From assembly GCA_949987565.1 (NCBI GenBank), contig OX465102.1, forward strand, positions 20,347,493-20,411,492: a DNA stretch of 64,000 nt, written 5' to 3'. This stretch comes from Luidia sarsii (Eukaryota; Echinodermata; Asteroidea; Paxillosida; Luidiidae). Below the pieces are notes generated by a model. It made no database searches and was not told the DNA's origin. It saw only the letters and a program-made list of their open reading frames with translations. Position numbers and translations under genes: made by a program. This document shows positions 49,461-61,194 of the stretch, piece by piece. Each line of letters opens with the position of its first letter. The first letter of the stretch is position 1.

Positions 49461-52400
49461 ATGACATGGTTGATGGTGAGGGCTCATCGTCACGCAGTGC
49501 TGGCTCTGATTGCAGGCCTGTGTGCTCTGACCACCCATGCCATACCTTCCTGCACGAAAGTCGACGATTGCTCGTGTAAAACGCCCGACGGCAAAGCGAT
49601 CAACATTAGATCGCTGGGAAACAGAGATGGCAAAACTCCCAGGTTTGTTTATTTGTTTGTTTGTTTGTTTATTTGTCGGGGTGTTTGTACGTTTATTTGC
49701 TTGCTTTCTTGCTTGCTTGCTTGTTAATTTGTTGCTTGTTTGTTAATTTGTTGCTTGCTTGCTTGATTGCTTGTTTGCTTTCTTGCTTGCTTGCTTGCTT
49801 GATTGCTTGTTTGCTTTCTTTCTTGCTTGCTTGCTTGCTGTCTTGCTTGTTTCCTTGCTTGCTTGTTAATTTGTTGTTTGCTTGCTTGATTGCTTGTTTG
49901 CTTTCTAGCTTGTTTCCTTGCTTGTTAATTTGTTGTTTGCTTGTTTGCTTTCTTGCTTGTTTCCTTGCTTGCTTGTTAGTTTGTTGCTTGCTTGCTTGCT
50001 TGTTTACTTTCCTCGTCGTGCTCGCTTGCTTGCTTGCTTATTAGTTTGTGTTTTTTTATTGTTTGTCTGCCTGCTTAGGGGCCATTCAAAAAGTTCAATC
50101 ATTTTACATTTCGTCTTTTTTTCGAAATAGTGGGTGGGTGGTTCAAGGAAATATATTGAAAATTGAAATTCACTTTAATTCCTATTAAAATCCGGACAAA
50201 AAATATCTTTCTGCCTTGCCTTTTTACATATCGTGCGTGTCGCGCCAGGTTTCCAAAACTTGTGCAAAAGGGAGATACCATCAGCTTCATCACGCCGTCA
50301 CTATATAGTACATGTGTCTTTCACCAGGCATAATCAATACTTCAATATCAGCCATCATCTTGTCGTATACAGTGCTGCATTTTGATAGATTTGTACATGT
50401 ATTTGAATTCATATTAAAATGTATGTACAACTTGCTAGAGAAAAAAATCAACCTTTTTTTTTTATCGAAATTAGGGGTGAGTGGGTTGTTTCCAACAACT
50501 TTGGAAAAAAAGTCGAGATTAAAAAATATTGAAAATGTTGAGTGACCCCTTAACTGGCTTCCTCACGTTGGCGAGTTATATTGTTCTTTTACAAATTGCA
50601 TGCTATAGTTATATAGGCCCAAATTTGATATAGGCCCTATGTAAATTTGAAGTTTGGTCTGTCGGGGGTGTTGATCTGTTGATTGTGGGTCCGGGTGCTG
50701 GGTTGTTGGTTTCAATGGGTGTCGATCTATTTCGTTGTTTGTTGGGGTGATGGGATGTGTGATTATTCGTATTGGTTCAATTTGATTTTGAATCTACATT
50801 ATTCTGCCTCGTCGATCACTGATGATGTGACACGGAAGCATTTTTTCGGTTTCTTTATACATTTTCTCCCTAATTAACAGGTTTGGCTATGAGACAGCTG
50901 CAGGCGAGCTATGGATGTATGCTTACAACCCATGCTATGCCTTCACAGACGAGAATGACTGCTCCAATGTTGTGGTAATTAAGTGTCACACAATGATGAA
51001 GGGGACATATGCGACGAGAAAAAAGGGATCTGCCATTATTAAGCAATGTGTGATTGCATTTTGCATAAAGTTAATACAAAAACTTTAATTTGCAAACTGC
51101 TCACTGACTAAAATGACTTGCAATACATAAATCTCAAAAGTTGGCCTGACGTTTCGATCCTAGCAGGACCTTTCTCAAAGCCTTTGCCTTTGGGGCTGCT
51201 AGGATCAAAACGTCAGGCCCTGAAAAAAAGACAGATTTCTTCCATCGCTAGTCACTTATATGAGTGTGGTTTAGCAGAAGAAGACAAAAGTGTTTTCATG
51301 CTATATCAAGTATTGCTGTATGCACTCTCAAAGGCCTTCCTATATGCCAGAGAAACATGGGAATATCGAGTGTAGTCAGAGTGCAAGTGTTGCCTCTGGA
51401 GTTGACCCACGTTGAACATCGTCGAATTTAATCACAGACGATGTATGAGGGCGATGTACCTTCATGAAAATGGCTTCACGAACATGATGATGATAACGAT
51501 TACTCTTCGTTTACAGGCATGTCAAAAGGATGACAACGAAATGTACGGGATTGGGGACGCATCAGCTTTTTGGTCTGACGATGGGACACACTATACCATC
51601 GAGTACTCTCATATGGATTCCGTTTCAACCACGAGGTAAATCTACATCCACACCCGAGAGGGCCAATTTCATAGCATGGCAGATATTAGGCCCACACATC
51701 AATTAATTGGCACAAATAGCCTAATAAGCCTATGTGTTTTAAAATCCCGTATTTTGATGATGTCATGATTGCGTCATGTCATTTTGGCCCCAGAGGGTGT
51801 TTCTGAACCCGCATAATTATTCCAAAAAGATTTCAAAGAAATATTGAAAAAATTATCGCTCTGTTGGCCAATTAAGTGGGGCCTATGCTCATTATTATTA
51901 AATGTGAAAATCTGAAAATTTCATGACCTCATAAATATTCATGAGATAACGTCACAGTCAAATGATGGCAGTTTTTGGCTACAACTTTTCCTAACTTAGA
52001 TACACACAGGATTGAAACCAATTGAACATGTGCTTTTGCTAACAATTGAAATGTGTGATGTTTGCATTATTTCTAATGCCAAGCCAAGAGAAGATATACC
52101 GGTAGGCCTAATTGAAAACACATAAAATGCGATCAATGTTACAGGACAGGCCGGCAATATAGGCCTACAGCCTAAACGGGGAAGGTTTTTCATGCAAGGC
52201 AGGTTCCATGCTTAAGTGTCTATGACATTGGGCCTTGGTCTACAAGCATATTCTGTCTGCATTCTACATGCAGGTAATGGCCCCAATCACATAATATAAT
52301 CAGAGTTCCACTAAATGCATCAGTCTATATAGCTATCTGCACTAGTTGGTAATCCATATTGGCCATCATCCACGGTTGCAGCAATAGTAGCCTTCCACCC

Positions 52401-55400
52401 AAGGCCCTCCCCATGATCCAGAACCTGAAAATTGTCATCATCATCTGTCACACAGGCCAAAGGTTTAGGCTGCAATGAAAAAGTTGGAGTATAATAACTT
52501 TACTAGTCGAGGTCTTCACTGATCCATAGAAAATTTATCCGAACACCGAAGTGGTGATCATGATGATTCTTTGCCTTCTTGTCAAATTGCTGGACTCGTC
52601 ATCAAGGCCAATTGTCAATCATGTAGGCCCCTACATGCCATTACTATCTAGTACTTATTCCCGGCATCTATCTGTTGACAGAACATCAGTGGTAACTTTG
52701 GTGTGCGATGAATCTCAAGAAGCACCCAGATTGGACAGACATGGCTCCGGAGGTTTAGGTACCACTTACGTGAGTGATTCATCGATCATGACTTCTATAA
52801 TGTGATGATGAGGCCCTGATGATGACCCATCCCTAGCAGGACCTTTCTCATGGCCTGAGCAGAATCATTAATCTGACTTTGAGAAGGGTCCTTATATATA
52901 CGATCAGAACCTCAGTCCGTTTAGATTTGCATTTTTAGTCAGTAAGCAGTTGATTGTAACATAATTACATTACTTACAGCCCCTACAGAGCATTGGTAAG
53001 ATCGAAAAACAGAAATGTTTACAGATTTATATGAAACTTATCCAGTTTGAAGATGGTTATGGTATCAACCTCGCACTGAATTATTTCTGCCTAAAATGCT
53101 GTATTTCTTTTTTTTTTTTGGGGGGGGGGCTCGGTACATTTTCCTTCCAGCTATTCACCCTCACTCGGTACATTTTCCTTGCAGCTATTCACTCTCACAT
53201 CAAAGTGTGCTTGTCCCGGGGGTTGTGATTCGTCCACGCCGACCGTCAAGCCCCATGGCCCTGGTGGCATCAGCCCAGGCAGTGTCCTGTGCATCATGTA
53301 AGTTCTCTTGCCCTGGCATCCTGGATACATGGACAGGCCCAATATAACATTGGGAAGATCGGCAAACATCGATGTGTACGGATTTCCTTCTGATTTACAC
53401 AGTTTGTAGATAGATATGATAGAATCCACATGTTGAAATCTTACGGTCTGGGATGCTGTACTTGCTGAAGAAATCTTCACTCGAACATCGACAAATAGTT
53501 AATTACTCGCGAATAATGAACTATTTCTTACACTATAACGGTGCGAAAACCGTGGTGGTTTTCGGCCTTTTTCTACTTTCTCCGATTACCATTAGTAGTA
53601 TTGCTTTGGCAATCTTTTGACTTTTACTAGACTTTTTACCAGAATCTTTTGACTTTTGACTTTTACTTCTGACTTTTGATATGTTGTATCATGGAGGTTG
53701 TGTAGGGCCTTTAACCATTGCCAACATTACTCTCCTGTAGGATATTCGTCAGAGCGCATCCTGATAAAAAAGGGTGGAGTTTTGTACACACCTGCATGAT
53801 CTGCTCTTCTACTCTCTAAATGCAACAGAGTGAATAATTCACTATCCCAAGGAGTGAAAATCGCTCCAAAAAGCCAAAACCGCTCAAAGAGTGTGGAAAA
53901 CACTGTCAAAGGTGTGGAAACCGCTCATCATCAGAGTGGAGTGAAATCCCACTCTTGTAATTAGGAGCCATATAATTATGGAGGACAAATCTTTCTCGAG
54001 TTATGTTGTCCTCCATATGGCTCCTCTGTATAGTGGTGTTTAACTCCATTCTTAGCTGTTTCCACACCTCTTGTAGTTGTTTTCACTCTTCTTGAGCGGT
54101 TTTGGCTTTTCATGCGGAAATTTCACTCTTTGTGCGAGTGGATTATTCACTCTTTTGCATTTAGAGAGTAAGAACCAATCGCCTCTTTTAAATCCTCGGA
54201 TAATCCCATGTGGTAGCTCCACATACACCCACTTGCACAGTGTAAAACACGTGAAAAAAAATTCAAGTCCTATTTTTTTGTAGTTTTAACCTAAAGCATT
54301 AAGTGTCTTACCCATTTTTATTTCAGTTTGTGGACAAAATTAATTAATGTTCAATTTGCACTATTCTCCTGCCAGGAACTTTGAGAAATGTCCTGCCAGG
54401 ATTAACAAAATTACTTTGACAAAGGTCTTGCTGGCGATCGAAATCTCACTATGGTTATCGTGTACTTCATCATTTCATGGGTGCATTATTGCAGAGTGTC
54501 TTTGCTCATCATATTCTACGCGGTCGGAGGAGTCCTGTTCATGAAGTTTGCACGCCAAGCCGAGGGCGCTGAACTGATTCCCAATTATAACATGTGGACC
54601 AGTCTGTTCTGCTACACCAGGGTAAGTGCGGCGAGATGGCATGGTGGAAAGTTTCCAATGCCACCATGTGTAACTAGTTTTGATCTGTTGAGAAGAGCTG
54701 ACAGTGTGTGATCTGACCATCTTCAGGAGACCACGTACTGGTCAGAGCAGTGTCACTAAAGTTGAGTAACTGGTCCACCTATGAGCCATGCTAATATTTT
54801 ACAGTGATTGCATAACTGTATGGTCTCATCACCGCAATCTTTCCACATTATTGTGATTTCACACATGCAACCCTTGGTGAAGTCCCATGTAGCAAGATAT
54901 TCAAGCATAGAGATCAATGTATTTGAAGTGTGGCACGGGCGTGTAACACGCAGCAGTATCAAACTGAGCAAAGGTAAAACATAATGCCAGCATCCTGATA
55001 AAAAAACTGGGGATGGAAAGAAGCTGAAGTTTGTGATCAACTCCATCAGTACGTACAGTACTCAAATGCTTTGGCCTAACTACAAACTGCAAGTATAGAA
55101 AAAAAAGCTGTGGTACAAGAACTGATAGAAGGCACCCGAAGACCAGAGGCAAAATTCATGAAGCTGCTTTAGCGAAGCAAGTATGCTAAGCATGAATAAC
55201 CTTCCTTGTGTAAACAGGATTACAAGTCACATTGTGGTGTGATCGCCTTCGACTTGTTTTGCACTATTCTTTTCTTAGCACGAGGTTAGGGCTGTCAAGC
55301 TGATCCTATGAATCCTGATTTTGTGCACTGTAGTCAATTTTGGTGCTTTAAGTTAAAGGCAGCTCCATGAAATTGGCCCTGGGACAGAGTCAAGATAACT

Positions 55401-55792
55401 TGAAAGAATCACATCACATCTCCTGTCTGGTAGTGGACGGATAGAGGGTGGATGCCTTGCTCTATGCTATAACTGTCTGATCTGTCAAGATGGAGGAGTA
55501 CCAAGACCAAGATAATTTACGGCAATGAAGTCACACGATCCTCACGCACGCGGCCGCCTTGGGAGTTAATTGTCATGATCCCAGAGGACTTAAAATGGCT
55601 GATGACAAGATGAACACAAAACCTCATCATCATTTCTCCCCATCCTCTTCTGATGAGGCTCATCGGACACACTTTTGTGAACATGCACTTCACATGGGAA
55701 TGTGTAACTTATTCCTGTTTTGTTTATTGCAGGACGGCATTTTATTTGTCTTCAGTTGTGGCAAAAAGACCGGATACAATACAATGACATAA
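49461..55792 (+). CDS. MRH-domain membrane protein (CD-M6PR-like), tandem copy 2, 260 aa
   Basis: Seven exons: 49461-49642, 50881-50974, 51517-51635, 52682-52769, 53185-53297, 54495-54621, 55733-55792. Exons 2, 4, 6 and 7 have the same lengths as in copy 1 (94, 88, 127, 60) and all intron phases match, which proves tandem duplication. Landmarks: CSCKTPDGKAINI, AYNPCYAF, ACQKDD, SVVTLVCDE, SKCACPGGC, a membrane helix (about 192-215) and a tail with IPNYNMWTSL and FSCGKKTGYN. Candidate ligand residues are Q95, R132, E145 and Y161. A Thr/Pro/Gly stretch (DSSTPTVKPHGPGG) lengthens the stalk before the helix. Exon 3 is four codons shorter than in copy 1. A second ATG four codons in is an alternative start. 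Same inferred sorting role. Confidence 0.88.
49643..50060. repeat. CTTGCTTGTTTG simple repeat
   Basis: About 400 bp of imperfect GCTT/GTTT tetramers starting right at the donor of MRH gene 2 exon 1. TTAATTTGTTG interruptions recur. Confidence 0.95.
50061..50880. other. Intron 1 remainder of MRH gene 2
   Basis: The part 50080-50545 resembles 42710-43120 in intron 1 of MRH gene 1 (GGGGCCA.TCAAA, TTTCGAAATAGTGGGTGG, ATCAGCC.TCATCTTGTC, TCGAAATTAGGGGTG). The duplication therefore included intron sequence. Confidence 0.65.
51085..51230. repeat. Penelope-like tail with inverted partner
   Basis: The plus strand reads TGCAAACTGCTCACTGAC, then CCTGACGTTTCGATCCTAGC; after CTCAAAG..CCTTTG comes an inverted GCTAGGATCAAAACGTCAGG. 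A small palindrome is built from two tail ends. It lies in intron 2 of MRH gene 2. Confidence 0.75.
52825..53105. repeat. Penelope-like tail remnants and a TTAA-MITE fragment
   Basis: 52825-52950 has CCTAGCAGGACCTTTCTCA, an inverted TTTGAGAAGGGTCC and GTCAGTAAGCAGTTG. 52978-53105 is the inverse of 32490-32609 (AGCCCCTACAGAGCATTGG, then ATGAAACTTATCCAGTTTG). Both are in intron 4 of MRH gene 2. Confidence 0.7.
53131..53198 (+). repeat. 34-bp tandem duplication of a splice acceptor
   Basis: TCGGTACATTTTCCTTCCAG, then CTATTCACCCTCAC, is followed by TCGGTACATTTTCCTTGCAG, then CTATTCACTCTCAC. The second AG (53183-53184) gives the conserved frame LFTLTSKCACP. Using the first (53149-53150) would add 34 bases and shift the frame. 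Confidence 0.9.
53811..54170. mobile_element. Long inverted-repeat MITE, 360 bp
   Basis: Ends ACTCTCTAAATGCAACAGAG and CTCTTTTGCATTTAGAGAGT. The inverted similarity extends inward (AAAAAGCCAAAACCGCTCAA with TTGAGCGGTTTTGGCTTTT) to a central hairpin AGGAGCCATATAATTATGG / TGTCCTCCATATGGCTCCT. It lies in intron 5 of MRH gene 2. Confidence 0.85.
55145..55385. mobile_element. MITE with ATTTCATAGAGC ends
   Basis: It starts AAATTCATGAAGCTGC and ends GCAGCTCCATGAAATTGGCC; the interior has CTTCCTTGTGTAAACAGG and GATTACAAG. Same family as 45670. It lies in intron 6 of MRH gene 2. Confidence 0.75.
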
Positions 55793-57632
55793 ACCAAGCT
55801 CGTGCAGACATCAGCCACACCACTCCATCTAGTAGTAGTATGGCCACCTACTGTATGCAGCGGATGCAGTGACTGCGTGCATTCACACTGTGCACAACTG
55901 AACATAGGCCTACTGTATCTAAATCAGAAACAGGAATGAATGAACACGAGAGGTGAATTCGCAGCATTTTTGCCACTTGTCCATGCCAACAACGTTGTAC
56001 CGATTGCTTCTTGAACATTTCAAGGTGAATGGATTCACCAGTGGTCTGTACATTGTACAAGGCCAATTCTTGAGGAAACATGCATGGTAGCAATTCACAT
56101 GCCTACATTATGTGGTACCACCCGTCTACAACAGCCCAATAGCCAAACAGCCAGGATGTACACGTACATGTATGTGGTGGTTAGGCTGGAGTGCTAGTAG
56201 ATGAATTAGGACCCCCCTCCCCTCTGGGCTGGACCTACGGTACCTAGCCACCCCAGATTATTTAGGTTGCTTTCACTGTCTTTGACATGACCATTAATAC
56301 AACATGTATGTCCTCATCGGGCAACCCAAATCACATTGCACTCAGTGAACCCAATCACCCTGACATATCTTTTCAAGCTTTGGATGTTCACAGTGTGAAG
56401 GGTAGACGGAGGGATCTAGCAAGGCCTCTATGGGAGCAACGACATTCTTCCTGGAGGTCGTTTCCTAATGTTTATGCATTTTCATGAAACTCTTTACTCT
56501 GATTGGCCAAGGTCAGAGTGTAGGGCACACATGAATATGCATGAACATGATGCAATGACAATTGGGCAATCAAACTAAAGACCGACAGAATAGCGTTTGC
56601 AGGAAGAATGCCATTGCTTGGTGAACATAACCTGCCATTTTTTAAAAGGAATCCGAAAAGCGCAACAGACATTGAAACACTGAAATTCTGGTTTCTTTAC
56701 AGTTGTAAACCATTCCATAAATGATTTCTACAGGGCTTAAGTGGGGAATGTATAGCAGGGTTTTGTACTGTGATTTTGGTTTTTTTCCCAAACCTCAGTT
56801 TTGCAACACAACTTTTGTAGTTTTATTTGAAAAAAGAAACAAAGATTTTATTTGTTCGGGCTAGGATTTTACTTGGTTTAACATCCTCGACTGCATTTTA
56901 AAATATTATCCAAATGTTGCATTACATTAAAAACCTATAATTAAAAATTAAACATCAGATGGTTCAGTTGTAATTGTAAAATTAATGTATTTTCAGTAGA
57001 GCAGAGGTCCCATTGGAACTGGACTTCTTCGATAGGGAAGATCTTAGATGATGGTCAAAGATGGGAAAATTTTTATAACAAAAACAACACACCTTATACA
57101 TATAACTCCACATCTCTGTGTGATATCTCATTTAATAAGGCGGGCGGAAAATCATCATCATTGCAGTCAGGAATTCTAGAGCTAAAATCTAAATAACTTT
57201 GCTTCAATTCATACAATAAAAAAGCATTCATGTTGTAAAAAAAGTGCAGTTTCTTGTTCCATTAACTTACAGGTTTGTCAGTTTGTTACAAATTGTGCGT
57301 AAATGTCGATGTATTATTAACCATTAAATAAATCTGAATAAATACCTCAAGAGACACTGAAAGTGAAATCTTATCATACAAATATACAAGTAAGTGTCCT
57401 TGAAAGCAAATACCGTTCGTAACTGTTGGTTTGAGAGGTGTAACAGATGCCTTCTCAGAGGCAGTCATGCCAAAAAACACATTCCATGGAACATAATAGA
57501 ATGTAGGGAATGAAATAGAACAAGTTGGGTGGAAAAACAAGAGGAAGCATATCAAAGTGAGGATACGAATGAAGAGAAAATCAAAAAAAGTTAAAATTAT
57601 TTTGACATGATTTGAAATCTAGTCCAACTTCA
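55793..57632. other. 3' flank of MRH gene 2
   Basis: No further exon is seen. AATAAA at 57215-57220 is a possible polyadenylation hexamer, though it would give a 1.4-kb 3' UTR. The rest is AT-rich unique sequence. Confidence 0.4.
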
Positions 57633-58935
57633 TCATGCCATGCCATGCTCCAGTGCCCTGGAAGCTAGGCCAAGCCTTGCCATGCTTCAGTGCCTTGGTA
57701 GCTTGGTCATGCCTTGCCATGCTTCAGTGCCTTGGTAGCTTGGCCTCGCCTTTGCCATGCTCCAGTGCCTTGGTAGCTTGGCCAAGCCTTGCCATGCTCC
57801 AGTGCCTTGGTAGCTTGGCCAAGCCTTGCCATGCTCCAGTGCCTTGGTACCTTGGGTCAAGCCTAGCCATGCTCCAGTGCCTTGGTAGCTTGGTCAAGCC
57901 TTGCCATGCTCCAGTGCCTTGATAGCTTGGCCAAGCCTTGTCATGTTCCAGTGCCTTGGTAGCTTGGCCAAGCCTTGTCATGCTCCAGTGCCTTTGTAGC
58001 TTGGCCAAGCCTAGCCATGCTCCAGTGCCTTGGTACCTTGGGTCAAGCCTTGCCATGCTCCAGTGCCTTGATAGCTTGGCCAAGCCTTGCCATGCTCCAG
58101 TGCCTTGGTAGCTCGGATAAGCCTTGTCATGCTCCAGTGCCTTGGTAGCTTGGCCAAGCCTTGCCATGCTCCAGTGCCTTGGTACCTTGGGTCAAGCCTT
58201 GCCATGCTCCAGTGCCTTGATAGCTTGGCCAAGCCTTGCCATGTTCTAGTGCCTTGGTAGCTTGGGCCAAGCCTTGCCATGCTCCAGTGCCTTGGTAGCT
58301 TGGCCAAGCCTTGCCATGCTCCAGTGCCTTGGTAGCTTGGTCAAGCCTTGCCATGCTTCAGTGCCTTGGTAGCTTGGGCCAAGCCTTGCCATGCTCCAGT
58401 GCCTTGGTACCTTGGGTCAAGCCTTGCCATGCTCCAGTGCCTTGATAGCTTGGCCAAGCCTTGCCATGCTCCAGTGCCCTGGTAGCTTGGTCAAGCCTTG
58501 CCATGCTCCAGTGCCTTGGTAGCTTGGTCAAGCCTTGCCATGCACCAGTGCCTTGGTACCTTGGGCCAAGCCTTGCCATGCTCCAGTGCCTTGGTACCTT
58601 GGGTCAAGCCTTGCCATGCTCCAGTGCCTTGGTAGCTTGGGTCAAGCCAAGCCATGCTCCAGTGCCCTGGTAGCTTGGTCAAGCCTTGCCATGCTCCAGT
58701 GCCTTGGTAGCTTGGTCAAGCCTTGCCATGCTTCAGTGCCTTGGTAGCTTGGTCAAGCCTTGCCATGCTCCAGTGCCTTGGTAGCTTGGGCCAAGCCTTG
58801 CCATGCTCCAGTGCCTTGGTAACTTGGGTCAAGCCTTGCCATGCTCCAGTGCCTTGGTACCTTGGGTCAAGCCTAGCCATGCTCCAGTGCCCTGGTAGCT
58901 TGGTCAAGCCTTGCCATGCTCCAGTGCCTTGGATA
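57633..58935. repeat. 37/38-bp minisatellite, about 35 copies
   Basis: The unit is CCATGCTCCAGTGCCTTGG, then TAGCTTGGTCAAGCCTTG, 37 bp; TACCTTGGGTCAAG variants are 38 bp. CAAGC/GCTTG pairs within the unit. Alternating TAGCTTGG and TACCTTGGG variants give an irregular higher-order pattern. It lies between MRH gene 2 and DPH3. Confidence 0.97.
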
Positions 58936-59272
58936 GCAAGACACAGGAATTCTTAAGGCCCATCCACAGTTAGCAGTCTGGCTCCTCTTTAAAGCCATCT
59001 ACATGTACTGCCTGATGAAACATTACGTTATCAGGTCCCCTGAGAGCCAAATCCTCTTCCATAGGAGATAATGCACAAGACATCACCACAAAACCTTGTG
59101 CACTGCTGGTAGTCCTGGTGCACTATTGACAATTCATATCATCCTTCTATATATAATGTAAATGCACCAACCCCAGATGCTGTGTGTGCTTTATATATAC
59201 TAAAAAAAGGGAAATTTTATATTGATAATCTTTGTACCAAAAAGCGGAGGTTGTTGAAGATTTGGGGGTTCG
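58936..59272. other. 3' flank of DPH3
   Basis: The short stretch between minisatellite and DPH3 stop codon carries degraded snap-back-like sequence (CAAATCCTCTTCCATAGGAG, ACATCACCACAAAACC). The DPH3 3' UTR should begin here on the minus strand; no clear polyadenylation signal was found. Confidence 0.35.
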
Positions 59273-61194
59273 TCACGCAACTTGCAATCCTTTCTGGCTC
59301 GGCGCTGCTACCTCCTCGCCGACCAAGAAGTCATCCTGAGCAGATATGGTCGATGAAAAGAAAGCAGGGACATCGGCAAATAACTTACTGTACTTGAGAA
59401 CGGAGACTCACCAAGTATCAGTTCATTGTCTTTGACTTCTTAGCTTCAGGATTTCAGAAGGATTCATTTGGAACCTAGCGGGACCTTTTCACAAAGGCAG
59501 GAGTTCTTCACCTCTTACCGTCCTTGTCATTGATACAATTACATGTACCGGGTACATGTTTTTTATGCTTCCAAGTTCTATGCATATATGATATGAATTT
59601 ACAACTTTATTGTAAACATCATTATATCTATGATGTTCAACTTTGCCCATGGTTTATGATACCAAGCCACATCTATAGCATGTCAGGCAGTTTTGCCCAT
59701 GGGATTCCAAAATGATACTAGACAAAAATGTTACAAACTGCTTACTGACTAAAATTACCCAAATGCAAATCTCAAAATTTAGTGGGCCTGACATTTCGAT
59801 CCTAGCAGGACCTTTCTCAAAGGTAGAGTGTTTCCAAAATGGTGACTTCCATGAACATTCGCGCTGGCTCCCATTGCTGTCCATCATTACTAGGTCTCTT
59901 TTCACACTACAAACCTATTTCTCAGAAATTTCCTGGGGAATTATAATCCGATGATTCACACTGGCCCATTTTTCCACTCCTAGGACAAAAAAAACCCCCA
60001 GGATTTTCCTCTCTCGATTCACAATGCCGGTCATTTTCTCGGGTTTTTACAGCAATCGCTGTGTCAAATCCAGCATGCCCTGCTGGTCTCACAGCATTCA
60101 GCCTTTGATGTTTGAGAAAGGTCCTGCTCAAATCGAAATGACTGACCCTCCCAATTCTTGATATTCACTCTTTGGTCCTTTTAGTTAGTAAGCAGTTTGA
60201 AACATTTGTGCATATTACGGTAGTCGTTCGATTACTGTAGTCGTTTTATAGCATGCAGGCACAAGATGCAAATCTATAGCTGTGGCCTTGTGTCTGTGGT
60301 GTCAAGTTACTGGGTTTTTAAGACTCACCAAATCATAGATGACCTTGACAATGAGGGAACAACTGGGACATGTGGCCACATCTTCACCTTGGCTCAGCTC
60401 TTCCTGCAAGCAAAAGCTCTTTCAATTGTAATCTCCAGTACTCAACTGTACTCAACTCAACTCCAGTCCAAGTTACTCGGACTAGTTCAATTTCAAATAC
60501 ACAACTATCACAAAATCAATATAGCTATTATAATATCATCTACATACATAACAATTGGTGGTACACGCTGTATATTGTGGGTTTAGGATTTTTACTTTTA
60601 CTTTTACTTAGTTACAATAATATAATGTTTGTAGACTGTAAAACTAGTAAAACTAAGGCTGTACAATTAAAGTTTTAAATTAATTTCTTTCCAAGAATTG
60701 TGTTTTCTGATTTAAACGTTTGCCAGTTTTACATATGCTTTACTCCAGATTTCGTAATTTTTTAAACTATTTTAAATTTTATTTTCTATAAAAAGAATAT
60801 AAATTATACATTTCTTTCCCGATTTTCCCCCAAAAATTTAATTAATGTTCCCAGTCAGGTTTTTGTTTCACTTCAATGATTTTATGCTCAGAGACCCCAT
60901 CCATAAATGAAACTCTTCCCAAAATAAGCATTAACTGCCCTCTCTTCCCACATTACGAATTATTATGTAATTCATAGTAAACGTACATCATGGTACATGT
61001 AATCAGGTAATACTGGAATAGGTCAATACGATTTCCCACGTTGTCGGAAATGTTTGAGGATAAACTTGAAAATTCCCAGTTATTACCTTTGCAATTTCGA
61101 ACCTGTCCCCACACGGGCATGGGTAGTAGTACATTTCGGTCTCTTCGTCATATTCGAAGTCTTCGATCTCGATTTCGTCGTGATAAACCGTCAT
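59273..61194 (-). CDS. DPH3: Diphthamide biosynthesis protein 3, complete, 3 exons, 81 aa
   Basis: DPH3 (KTI11) is a small CSL-type zinc/iron protein that supplies electrons to the DPH1-DPH2 enzyme in the first step of diphthamide formation on eEF2 and also serves Elongator-dependent tRNA wobble modification. Exons in transcript order: 61194-61087, 60403-60329, 59335-59273, all phase 0. The start [20 protein letters not shown] and the four metal ligands Cys26, Cys28 (YPCPCGD) and Cys48, Cys51 (ATCPSC) are at the family positions, followed by SLIVKVIYD. The length equals that of animal homologues (about 82). Two Penelope-like tail fragments (59725-59830 and 60105-60215) lie in its intron 2. 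It is divergent from EXOSC8. Confidence 0.97.
59725..60215. repeat. Two Penelope-like tail fragments in DPH3 intron 2
   Basis: 59725-59830 reads AATGTTACAAACTGCTTACT and CATTTCGATCCTAGCAGGAC on the plus strand. 60105-60215 is inverted relative to it (TTTGAGAAAGGTCCTGCTC, then TTAGTAAGCAGTTTG). Confidence 0.75.

Noticed and set aside
53096..53347. Plus-strand frame from the first duplicated acceptor as the real exon
   Set aside because: It shifts the frame by 34 bases and loses the conserved SKCACPGGC segment that the second acceptor preserves.
57635..58956. Overlapping ALEHGKAWPSYQGTGAW-type frames
   Set aside because: They come from the 37-bp minisatellite; frame shifts with the 38-bp variants and there is no gene context.
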